Position numbers and translations under genes: made by a program
The notes under the pieces: model-generated
The model's database searches: none
What the model was told of the DNA's origin: nothing
What the model saw: only the letters and a program-made list of their open reading frames with translations
Source of the DNA: Cladopsammia gracilis
Taxonomy: Eukaryota > Cnidaria > Anthozoa > Scleractinia > Dendrophylliidae
Reading direction: 5' to 3'
Assembly (NCBI GenBank): GCA_022457155.1
Contig: JAJGOT010000308.1
Coordinates: 479,501-543,500 of the forward strand
DNA: 64,000 nucleotides
In this document: in pieces, positions 42,421 to 52,380 of the stretch
Layout of the letters: every line of letters starts with the position of its first letter
Numbering within the stretch: the stretch's first letter is position 1

Positions 42421-42810
42421 TTTCTTTTAGTTTTTTCTCCGCGTGCTCATTTAGACTTGTTGCGAAGAACCCATTCTTTTGCAGGAACAAGAGGGCATTG
42501 AAATGGGAGCGAGGTTGAAGTGTGGAAAGGATAGGTAAATTTGCTTCCTCAACTTTCAATGGCCTCTTCAGCTTGATTTCGCCTCCGTCATTTGTCTCGG
42601 CAACTTCGAGCAACACTTCTTCGGTGCAACAGAGCTTGCTCAGTACATCTTGCCTTCTTTCTTTCTGTGCTTTTATTTTCCTTTTCTTGGCTTTCTCGGC
42701 AATATCGCGGGCCTGTTTTCGTTTCCGTCTTCGTTCGGCGCTGGCAAGGCTAAATTTGTTGTCGCCATTTAAATGTAATTTAATGATAAGCCGAATTCTA
42801 TAGCTCCAGG
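42161..42810 (-). CDS. Unrecognised charged protein with R-V-E-G-K-M-S repeats
   Basis: One minus-strand frame is open from about 42810 to 42161. It reads a basic helix (E-R-R-R-K-R-K-Q-A-R-D-I-A-E-K-A-K-K-R-K), then V-L-L-E-V-A-E-T-N-D-G-G, L-Q-P-R-S-H-F-N-A-L-L-F-L, a coiled stretch (H-A-E-K-K-L-K-E-M-E-E-K-I) and S-R-S-S-S-E-V-N-I-D-S-D-D-S. The 21 bp minisatellite then adds four R-V-E-G-K-M-S units. No ATG in frame begins it. A TTCTAAC ... CTATAG pattern just upstream looks like a branch point and 3' splice site, so it may be a terminal exon. Part of it is copied in the left palindrome arm (40104-40250). Confidence 0.4.
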
Positions 42811-42844
42811 TTAGAACTAATCTCTTTCGGGATCGACTATTTAC

Positions 42845-42930
42845 CGAGTTAAGAGTTGAGTTGAGTTAGAGTTGAGTTTGAGTTAAGTTTGAGTTAGGTT
42901 TGAGTTAAGTTTGAGTTAAGTTTGAGTTAT
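42845..42930 (+). repeat. GAGTTTGAGTTAA minisatellite
   Basis: About seven degenerate units built on GAGTTAAGTTT/GAGTTGAG. The reverse complement of the same array is at 48713-48790, flanked in both cases by CTCTTTCG and ACCGAGTT, so the two are an inverted pair. Confidence 0.85.
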
Positions 42931-45232
42931 ACCGGTTTTTCTTAAAACGTCGTTAATGGTAGAACAAGATCTTTTTTATATAAAGAAAAACAGATAAAAG
43001 ATAGTATGACGGACAATAAAACCGTCTTTTCGCATTTCAGGAATGATAAAGTGAAAATTGTACATTCTAATGCACTGTATTGTCTCTATCCGACTTCCTA
43101 CCGAATTTTTCGCGTAGCTTTTTAGTTGTCGTTTTCCAGACATTATGTCGTTTTTCTTAGCAGCCTGTTGATATTTTTTCGAGCGCTTTCGCTTCCTCTT
43201 TCAGTTTAATATGTCGGGGACCGAAGAAGAAACACCAAAGAAATGTACCGTCGCGCCGAAATGAATGTCACTCTGTGTGAATTATTTTTGCAAAGAACTG
43301 ATCAATCAAGTTGGCGCTCGACAAACGAACTATTAAAACGCTGGAACTTCGGATTGATAGGAGAAAATTATTAAGTTCTGATCAGAATACTGGATTTGAT
43401 TTTTTCAATCAAGTGAAAGACGTTTTTATTTAGGAAAATGCAAAACAAGCATGCCATCAAATTATACATTTAGCATGCAATTTGCATACAACTCGGGGGT
43501 TGAGTTTTTGCAGCAAACTTTAGAAGAAGTTGTGTGAACCTTTTCTGGAAATTATTCGCACTACATAAAATGTACGGATTTTTCATAAAGGAACTCGCTC
43601 AGATCGGAAATATTTTATTTTGAGGTGGTATTTCGGTTTTACCCGATCAAGTTCATCGTGTCACGCAATGTGATTTTCTTGAGACAAATAAACTTTGGCG
43701 AAGAAAAACAGCCGCAAATTGGCAATTGCTGGTTACATTTTAATCCCCAAGGTAAAACATCTATTTGTATTTTTCATTTATGCAGAATTTTCTCCCTGTC
43801 ATATTTTTTTCTGGCCTGGCTAGAACACTGGTAATTGAATATTTGGTTGGTCACAGGATTGGGCAATCCCGCACAATTTCCCGCACAATCGACATTATTT
43901 CCCGCACAATTTGCCCCAAAACTCCCGCACAATTTTAATTTTTTCCCGCATCCTGTCAGAATCCCTGTAATAAAATTAGCTCCCACCACCAGCACAACCG
44001 TTCAATTTGGTCAGTATAACCTATCACACGACGTGGGAATATAGCATCAAATAAGCCAAAGACAAAAACAAAGTCGAATTTCTCTCGTGCCTGGAACATA
44101 AGGATTGGGGATCAAGGATCAAGGAACACGGATCACGGATCCGGGATAAATGATAAGGATCAAGAAAACAGTTGAAAATAAAGACACAAATTAAAGATAA
44201 TGAATAAATAAAATCTTAATCTTTCTTTCCTTCCATCGCGCTTTCTAAAATAGAGCTGATTGATTCAGGCTTTTATTTATTTACGATTCCTAAGCTCTAA
44301 AATTCGAAAATTGTGTTGCCGTAGGGTTCTGGGCTTCAAACATAGCCATGAAAGACCGAAAACTTCAAGGCTCGGATGGAATTTTTTGTGTAAAATAAAA
44401 ACAGGTAATATCGAAAAACAAAAATAAAAGTTTGCTTTTAAAAGCTGTGACCGAACGCCGATGGATCAAGGAATAATAGGATATCAGTATTGATTCAGGC
44501 TTTATATAAGAAGACGGTCTTTTCGTGTTTGTTGACGAAAATCTTTTTTCGCGTTTCAGGCAAACATACGTCTTTGTTTACCTTTGAACATCACATCGCC
44601 TTTTGTCACGTGCAATTTTTTTGTGTCAGTAACAGACACTAGTGTGATTGGATAGACCATTTTACACCCGTTTGCACTCTCTTATTTGGCCTAAATGGGT
44701 ATGGTTATCAGTGTCTTGTGTCTTAAACAGTGTATACAATTTCACTATTTAGCGTCTTTAACAGGGTGTCTTTCTGAACCGTGCTGGGAGCCATGAACAG
44801 GGTGTGAACAACGTTGAGAATTCTGAATGGGAAATGAAAAACAGTGCAGACAACAAACGCAGTTTTGCTTCTCCACGTGTGAATTCAGTTCTCTTAAAGC
44901 TCTTTAGAGTGCCATCGCTTTAAAAAGGAGATTCTGATGTTCTTAATCTTGAACAGAGTGTTATATTTGGGCCGCACTCTTAATGAGGGTCACGAAAAAA
45001 GGTCTCTTGGGGTAGCGAAATGAACAGATTTTGCCTTAGTCCCCCGGGCTTTACAAATGGCACGAGTAGCGGGAAAAACATTTCTTCAGTCACGTTTACA
45101 AACTGTGAAAAGAAACTAAAAAAAAGTCTTTAAATTCACTTGCTTGTTCAGGAAAACAACCAGTGGTTCGGAAAAAAAATGAAAAACAAAAATGAGAAAA
45201 AATAAAATTCGCTGTCATTCCCGAAATTGTTG
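42931..45232. other. Left arm of the inverted-repeat element, no gene seen
   Basis: Contains the inverted partner (43979-44080, ACCAGCACAACCGTT ... GGGAATATAG) of 48020-48105, a CCCGCACAATTT direct repeat at 43868-43950, and weak similarity (TTAATGG, AGATCTTTT) near 42950-42985 to the reverse complement of 48650-48690. No coding family recognised. Confidence 0.5.
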
Positions 45233-45760
45233 AATGGCCCTTATCGTAGATGAGTACGCCACGCCAACATATCAGCGGTTTCTCGCTTTCTTGACCCTAT
45301 AGTCTCGTTTTGATGTTTACGAGAAGCTGTGGGTAGAGTCTACCTTCCATAGCTCCGAAGGAGGTCGGACACCTTATTGAGAATTATATAACGTAATGTC
45401 GACACTTTAAAGTGTAAAAAAGAAAATCTAAAATCCCCATTCAGGATTGAACCTGTGACCTCAGCTAGGCTTAGGCTTACATAGCCTACCGTACCACTGT
45501 ACCACCTAACTTCTCGGGTTGTTTAGGCCTAAATTTAACTATATAAACTGCTAACCCCAACCTCAACTGAAAGCTAATCAGTTACTCCGCTATATAAGTC
45601 TCAATAAGGTGTCCGACCTCTATCTGAGCTATGGAATCTAGACTCTACCGAAGCTATGACGACGATGAGCGTAAACATCAAAACGAGACTACAGGGTCAA
45701 GAAAGCGAGAAACCGCTGATATGCTGGCGTGGCGTACTCATCTATGATAAGGGCCATTGA
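45233..45760. mobile_element. 530 bp inverted-repeat element with tRNA-like core
   Basis: Arms of about 155 bp (45233-45388 and 45590-45760) are reverse complements at roughly 88 percent, beginning AATGGCCCTTATC and including GAGTACGCCACGCCA and GGTCGGACACCTTATTGAGA. In the centre, on the minus strand, TGGTACAGTGG (45504-45494) fits a Pol III A box and GGTTCAATCC (45453-45444) a B box, at tRNA-like spacing. Confidence 0.75.
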
Positions 45761-45920
45761 GTTGTTGAGTTGTATCACATTACTTCACACGTGCAGTTGT
45801 GCTTAATTCAAACTATCATAACATCACTTGATCATCGACGACTTCAAGTGTGGTGCGGTACTTGAGTTACGTTTCGGTTAGAGTGTTTTGAAAATCGGAA
45901 AGTTCTTGTCTTTTTTCGCG

Positions 45921-46049
45921 ATGTCAAAAAGAAAATATTCAGATGTTGGGTCGGGTCGCCCAAGTAGTTCCCTTTACCAAAGCTGGCTGAGGAACTATCA
46001 GCAGGAAAACGAAGAAGGCACACTTCAGAGAGCCATCAAAATGAGCAAG
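45921..46049 (+). CDS. Candidate first exon of an unknown gene
   Basis: ATG at 45921 begins M-S-K-R-K-Y-S-D-V-G, then Y-Q-S-W-L-R-N-Y-Q-Q-E-N-E-E-G, and the frame reaches AGCAAG followed by GTACGG at 46050, a fair splice donor. The basic start and the Trp/Tyr pattern look like real coding sequence. It lies just right of the 530 bp element and inside the large inverted-repeat element, so it could be the start of that element's own gene or a host first exon. No family recognised. Confidence 0.4.
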
Positions 46050-46399
46050 GTACGGTCAATTAGGAAACATCGTTATATCGGGGTTGTGTAACATCATCTT
46101 CGTTTTATAGGTAGCCGAAATGCCGTTTTTTCACAGTTACAACTATTACTGAAGCAGAAGGTAAATGGTCGCTGATTTCACTAAAATTAGTCGAAAAGAT
46201 GCACCTCAACCACACCTTGCGCACAATCCAGTTTACGACCGTTAGCTGGTTCACCCTAGAGGCCACAATTTTTTTGTCGGGAACAAATTTAAGCCATATT
46301 TATGTAAAAAAAAAAATTCTAAACAATTATTTTGGCAGTCGAAGAGCAAAGCGAGAGATACTAGAGTGGGGAGGGGGGGAGGGGGGTCTGTAAAATCAG

Positions 46400-46490
46400 G
46401 AATTGACCCGGAATACCCCGGAATAACCCCGATCGCGTCCGGAACACCCCCAAAACACCACTTGAACACCCCGGTACATCCCCGGAACAA
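46400..46490 (+). repeat. Inverted partner of the GGGATGTTCCGG minisatellite
   Basis: Units of CCCCGGAATA/CCCCGGAACA type in the opposite orientation to 47640-47850. The flank GTAAAATCAGGAATTGACCC (from 46389) matches the reverse complement of the sequence near 47825-47850. Confidence 0.8.
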
Positions 46491-47639
46491 TTTTTACCAT
46501 ATTGAGGCTGTGCAAGATTTTTTTGCGAGATTGTTCCATTCTTTTCTTTTCTTTGGCTCGCTTTGCACGAATTTTTTTTCTCTACTTTCGCCGTGCAGGA
46601 ATTTATTTTTGGTAATTTGCCCAACCCCCTCCCCCCCCCAACCCTCAAAAATAAAATGGTCTATCCCTTACTCGTCCAAGAAGCCAACAAAGTGCTCTGA
46701 AAGAGATGCTCACTCGGGCTGCGTTTTTTCGGGAGAATCCGAACTTGGATTTGTGATCTCAGATCATATGGATTTTTCGTGACCAAAAAAACTACCGTTG
46801 GTATGCAAATGAACCTCGCTATTTTGACGCGCTTGTGTTTATCAGTCTGCTCGACAAATAGTTTTTAAAATATACGCAATAACATTATATGAAATCGTTA
46901 AAGAAACAAAACAGCGAACGAAACGAGTAAATTTGCACGAAGGACCGCTTATGCTTTTTTCCAATCCATTCCCCAAAAAAGCGCTTAGACCACGAATCTA
47001 AAAATCCGGATGGAGATTTGATCTGAAAAATATCACCGAAGTATGGATTCAACGGATTCATGATTTTAGTAAAAAATAAAAACTGCAAAATCTTTTTTGG
47101 ATTCAAAACCGGATTCGGATTTTCCCAATAAAACGCAGCCTCAGGCGTGAAAACTACCTCCTGCCGAGATAAAAGCTACTGCATCGCTTCAAGTCGCAGA
47201 AGTAGCTGTTCTTACTTTTAAGGCGTAACTTCTCGCCAGAGGTCCTTTTTGGATTTTCATTTTTTCGAAAACATCACTGAATCGTTAAAACTTAATATGG
47301 ACATAACTTATTACAGTGTGCTTTTACGCATCGTCCAGGGTTCCCGTAGTCTCTTGCGTTACGCAGCCGGATCAGGAGCGTTGCGTGACGACGGTTCGCG
47401 AAAAGAACATTTTGTCGCATAAGTTATATCGGCCAATTTTTCATGGTTTCTTAAAATGTGGTGATAGAAATCCCGAATAAACTGAAGTCATTTTTTGGGG
47501 GCGGGGAGTTGGACGCAGTGGGTTGGGAGGTCCGTGGAGCAAAACGTCTACGAGAGGGGAGGGCCCGAAGGTGTGCAGAATCTTTTTCAAAGGAGCCCTT
47601 GATTTATTTATTTTTTTTATTTTTTTGTAGTTTCAGGGT

Positions 47640-47850
47640 GTTCCGGTTAGGTTCTGAGGGTGTTCCGGTTAGGTTCCAAGGGCGTTCCGGGATGTTCAGG
47701 GGATGTTCATGGGATGTTCCGGGGTGTTTCGGGGATGTTCCGGTGTTTTCCGGGGGGGTTCCGGGCGGTTCCGGGGATGTTACGGGGGTGTCCCGGGATG
47801 TTCTGGGTAGGTTCCGAGGTGTTCCGGGTCGATTCCTGGTTTTACAAAGA
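47640..47850 (+). repeat. GGGATGTTCCGG minisatellite
   Basis: About 17 degenerate units of 10-13 bp (GGTGTTCCGG, GGGATGTTC, GGTTCCGGG). Open frames across it on both strands have repeat-derived composition only. It forms an inverted pair with 46400-46490. Confidence 0.85.
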
Positions 47851-48061
47851 CGCATAGCTGCTGTTACAACATGAGCGCGGCACGATGGAATGTAAAAAAA
47901 TTGACCGCAGATTCATCGATGCCGCATGCCGAAACCGATGGCATTAATTTTTAAGAAAAAAGGCTTTTTTGTACATTTCGTAGACTTGTTCAATCTATGG
48001 GACTCATTAAGGAGGAGAAATTCGACTTTGTTGCTTATTTGATACTATATTCCCACATCGT

Positions 48062-48385
48062 GTGATAGATTGTACTAACCAAACGGTTGTGCTGGTGGTG
48101 GAAGATATAAATTTTAAAGACGAGACAAGCGAAGATAAAACGCGCGGGACTGGGGGAGGCCTCTCTTTCTTTTCCCATCCCAGCGCGTTTTATTTCGCTG
48201 GCCCCGACTTTTTTTGCTCGCCCACGCCAAGCGATTCAAACTATGAATTTGATTTTGTAGTTGATGAATTTTCTGAGCTTGTGCAAAAGAACTCGGCGTA
48301 TTTGCTTCCCTGTCTAGCAATGCTTAACCAGCCAAGTCAGCCAAGGGAGGCCATCGAAGGATATTCTGTCGGACGTGAGATGTGA
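48062..48385 (+). CDS. Unrecognised ORF in the right arm
   Basis: 107 codons from 48062 (TAG-free). From about 48110 it looks protein-like: F-Y-F-A-G-P-D-F-F-C-S-P-T, E-F-D-F-V-V-D-E-F-S-E-L-V, L-L-P-C-L-A-M-L-N-Q-P. The first 15 codons overlap the inverted pair with 43979-44080. The start codon is not ATG-clear (ATA/TTG region), so it may be an exon. No family recognised. Confidence 0.3.
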   Translation: MIDCTNQTVVLVVEDINFKDETSEDKTRGTGGGLSFFSHPSAFYFAGPDFFCSPTPSDSNYEFDFVVDEFSELVQKNSAYLLPCLAMLNQPSQPREAIEGYSVGREM

Positions 48386-48712
48386 TAAAGTATTTGGGCT
48401 TCTGAATCATTTTATTACTTTATCTTAAGAGGCTACCCATCGTGTATAGAAAACAAATTATATGTTAGCCAGCTGGGAACTTCAAATTAATCGTTATTCG
48501 CGCGTCCAACAGGAGCGTGAGTGAAAAACCAGTTACGTGGAGTAAACAATTGCTGTGGCTGTCTGAATGAGGACAATGCAACGTTTCCCGCTTGGGAATG
48601 TAAAATTAACACTTTTTCACCCGTGAAAAGAGAACAGACGGTCTATTTTCTGTAGAAAAGATCTGGATCCTCCATTAATCACTTTTAAGTTAAAAAAAAT
48701 GAAAGGAAAGGT

Positions 48713-48790
48713 AACTCAAACTTAACTCAAACTTAACTCAAACTTAACTCAAACTCAACTCAAACTCAACTCAAACTCAACTCAACTCGT
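48713..48790 (+). repeat. TTAACTCAAAC minisatellite
   Basis: About seven units of AACTCAAACTT/AACTCAAACTC, the reverse complement of the array at 42845-42930. Confidence 0.85.
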
Positions 48791-49155
48791 AACTCGGTCA
48801 TTAGTATCTCTCATCTCTTTCGTGGCACTTTGTACTTTTCAATGGCTGTGTCCCACCGGAATCATAATATTACTAAGCATAAATGTACTGTTGCGATGTA
48901 CGCAAATTGCCGGAAACAATTTATTATTAAACAAGTCATGTTGTAATACATAAAACGACTTTTATACTGTTACAATGTCATAATTCTACGTCAAATTAAA
49001 TATTAATTACATTGACCGGGCTTTGAAAAATTTAAAATGAATCAGGACGGGCTTAGAAATTCTGACGTAATAGTGTGACGGGCATTAGGAAAAAAAACAA
49101 AAGTTATTTCAAATTATCCGACCCGGTCATCCCCATAAATAATGAACCCTCCCTA

Positions 49156-50035
49156 ACAACGTAAAATGCGCGCGTTTACTAACGTTTTCTATGGCAATAT
49201 ATGAGAAATAGTCTATTCAATGTAATTGCATTCAAAACTCCCGAATAGTTGTTGAATTTGTAATTTTATAAACAGTTCTCACTCATAACGAAGATGAGAA
49301 ATATTTGAGTTCTTGTTTATTTTAACGCTAATATGCGGAGCACTGTTGAAAATCGAATAAAACGTGCAGTGCTGATACAGACTACCTCCGTAAACAATTC
49401 TTCTAACAAGGTTAAAACATTTTAGCTGCTTTCGTGGCTATCTTTCTGTGCTCGAGCAAGAAAAAAGAAGAAAATGCTGGTGAGTACTGTTGCCGAGTAC
49501 TGTTGTCGTTACTCATTAATAAAGACACATGATGTGCGTAACTTTAACTCCGGTTTCAAATTTCCGGTAAGCTAGCATGTTAAATTTTGTTTCAAAGAAA
49601 ACGAAACTCTTTCAATTGAAGCGTGAATCAAGACTCATAGAGACCAAAGATAGTGAGTCTTTTCCTTATTTGGGGGTTCTTGCAATAAAAATCCGTTTAC
49701 AAGCTTACCTATGTAAAGTGTTTGTTTGGTGAAATAGGCATAACAATTACTGCAAATACATAATTTCTCTTCTTAGAGTGATATGGTCATCATTGGCCAT
49801 AAGGTCGACTGTAAAAAATAAAAGACCAATTGCATTATATCACACCAAGACCTATTTCCGTTACAATGTGACTTACATATAGCTTACCCACCCCTCCCCC
49901 CATTTGTTGTTATGACACGCTTATTTTTCTAATGCTAAACACCCTAATGCACAGTTAAGAAACCATTAGATTGGCACTTCAGACACAATATTTGGTTATT
50001 TTCTTGCGAAAATGAGCAACTTAAACAAAAACACA
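49156..50035. other. No gene seen
   Basis: AT-rich sequence between the large inverted-repeat element and the second dispersed repeat. No coding or repeat structure recognised. Confidence 0.45.
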
Positions 50036-50040
50036 TTCAG

Positions 50041-50253
50041 ACAATTTTGGTCAGAAGTCTTGGGACACTTAACCTTTTCTCCCGCAAATTGCCTTTGTCG
50101 TTGCCTCCCCTCCCCACCCCCAATACAATGTTGAGCTTTATGCATATAACCAAGCCACAATGTCTCAACTTTGTATTGGGGGGAAGGGGGGACCAGGAAA
50201 TGGAACGATGGTTTCTCTCTTCGAAAAACATTGTCATCGTGTAGCATTTTCTT
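50041..50253 (+). repeat. Dispersed repeat, copy 2
   Basis: Direct copy of 38623-38841 with the same internal inverted repeat. Together the two copies flank the large inverted-repeat element at distances of about 0.6 and 0.9 kb. Confidence 0.85.
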
Positions 50254-50339
50254 AAGTGTTCCAAGCTATTTTGTCCACGGTTGTAGTTGTAAATACATAG
50301 GAAGAAATTAAATTAGAATAAAAACCGGAGCCTGTGGAG

Positions 50340-52380
50340 AGAGGAGGCCATCTACGAGTAATTCATCAGTTGGAGAAAAGTTCATACAAGATATGATAGA
50401 CATACAATGGCAACAACAACACAACAAGACACATGTACATGCAACAGTCTCGAGACCAACAGTTGCAACAGCTACTAGGACAACATCAACTCGCCTTGAC
50501 GCTGACACTGCCTCATACAGACGTGCAGACATTTGATGGGGAACCAGTGAACTACAGCAACATCACCCGATCCTTCGAAAACCTGATTGAAGCAAAGACA
50601 AAGGACAACAGTGCAAGGCTATATTATTTAGTACAATACACTTCCGGTGATGTTCAGGAACTCATGTGAAGTTGTCTGTCAAATGAAACCCGGGGAAGGA
50701 TATCGGGAAGCACAGAAGTTGCTGAAGGAAGGATATGGACAGGGCTATAAAATAGCCACTGCCCCTGGGCCCCTGATAAAGAACGAAGATGGTACTGACG
50801 AGCTGTAAAAACACCTTACAAGAGATCAGTTTCCTAAACAAGGTTGAAAATCCTGACAGTCTACCAAGGGTCGTTTACGTTGCCCTCTCAGGCAGAGATG
50901 GCGTGACGTTGCCAATGACATCACTAACAATAAGGAGAGAAAAATCACGTTTCCAGACATTGCAAAATTCGTCGAATGAAAGGCCAGAGCATTAACTCAC
51001 CTGATATTCTGAAACATTCTCGGAAATTCAAAGACCAAGGACAATAAGAACCCCAAGAATAGAAAGGGCTCTAACTTCGCAACTTTGGGTGATACGGAGT
51101 TAACCGACGAAGTCGTAAATGAAGGCATGAACGCTTCTACTAGTGGAGCCGGAATGAGAAGGGTTACTCCCAGGTGTGTCATGTGCACGGGTGAACACTG
51201 GTTGGTTCACTGCAAACAATTCAAAAGACAATCGCTGGAGCAGAGGCTTGCATTTGTTCGCAGCAAGGCTCTCTGTGACAATTGCCTCCATCCTGGCCAC
51301 TCGGTCAAGTTTTGTCCGATGAACAGCTTCTGCAAGATTTCTGGTTGCCAAAGCAAGCACTCAACATACCTTTACCTGAAAGAGACGGCCAGTAGTAGTG
51401 GGGACCGCCCTTCTAACGAAGGCAGGAGCGGAGAAGGCGATGAGAGACCAGATGGAAACAACAATGGTAATGCCCGAAATGGCTACGTCAACATCAGTGT
51501 CCGATGTGCTCTGACTGGAGCCGTCGCCTCAACAACCGGTTTATCAATAGTCCATGTAAAGGTCAAGGCCAGCGGTTCGGACAGAATGGTGTTGACTTAT
51601 GCTTTCCTAGACAGGGGTTCAAACACATCCTTCTGCGCTCATTGACTGTTGGAAATGTCAGGCATTGAAGGAGAGAGAACCACCCTTTCATTGACAACCT
51701 TGGGCAAGCAGAACTGTATCACGCAGTGCACAGTACCCAAGCTGGAAGTCTTCGATTTGGACGAGAACGATTTCGTGGAACTCCCCACCGTCTTCTCCAC
51801 TCTGAAGCTGCCAGTCAGTCATGATCAGATGGCATCCCACAATAAGGTGAAAGGTGATGTAAACAAGTATCCACACCTCAAGGGTATCCAAATCTCCAAG
51901 ATCAATGCCTGCATTGGCCTGCTCATTGGTAACGACGTGCCTAAAGCCTTAGAACCTAAAGAAGTGAGAGGGAGTGGAGGTCACGGCCCATATGCAACGA
52001 GAACTATCTTTGGGTGGACAATCAATGGTCCTTGTGGAAGGAAAGGAAAAATCATCCCCCACAGTAAACTTTACCAGAGCAGACAATGAACTTAACCAGC
52101 AGTTTGAAAGGTTTTTGCAACATGGAGTTCAGCGACTCAGTCTTCGACAATCAGCCAGGGATGTCAAAGGAAGACGTGCGTGCAATTAACATCATGGAAG
52201 AGTCCGTCAGCCTGAAGGAAGGACATTATGAGATAGCCTTGCCCTGGAAGAACGCTCCACCTGACTTCCCAGATAACTGAACCTTGGCAGAGTACCACTT
52301 CAAGTTACTGCGAAGACGACTACAGAAGAACCCAGATCTTCTCTCGAAGTATTCTTCGTTCATGGACGACCTCATGAAGA
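50340..52380 (+). pseudogene. BEL/Pao retrotransposon gag, protease and start of RT, broken
   Basis: Gag (50433-50669) has V-Q-T-F-D-G-E-P-V-N-Y-S-N, R-S-F-E-N-L-I-E and A-R-L-Y-Y-L-V-Q-Y-T-S-G-D-V-Q, diagnostic for BEL/Pao, followed by many stops. 51085-51645 has zinc knuckles (C-V-M-C-T-G-E-H-W, C-D-N-C-L-H-P-G-H, C-K-I-S-G-C) and the aspartic protease site, which reads F-L-D-R-G-S-N-T-S-F-C where D-T-G-S is expected. 51649-52089 is the following conserved domain (L-L-I-G-N-D-V-P, F-G-W-T-I-N-G-P). 52086-52380 begins RT (A-L-P-W-K-N, S-F-M-D-D-L-M-K-N) and is then cut by a LINE. RT resumes at 56565. Confidence 0.85.

Larger units (their letters stand above)
39425..49155. mobile_element. 9.7 kb nested inverted-repeat element, superfamily unknown
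   Basis: The left end GGTTCATTATTTATGGGGAT (from about 39438) and the reverse-complemented right end (near 49145) are the same over about 37 bp, through GACCGGGTCGGATAA; both arms then carry scattered GACCGGG/GACGGGC motifs. Three further inverted pairs lie inside in nested order: 42810-42930 with 48700-48840, 43979-44080 with 48020-48105, and 46380-46560 with 47600-47850. This is what one long imperfect foldback gives if the left arm was enlarged by later insertions (the 40104-42420 palindrome and the 45233-45760 element). No known transposase was recognised. Boundary target duplications were not found. Confidence 0.6.

Noticed and set aside
47604..47855. Minus-strand ORF rich in Pro/Thr/Ser/Gly, 83 codons
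   Set aside because: Entirely produced by the GGGATGTTCCGG minisatellite; open frames occur on both strands there.
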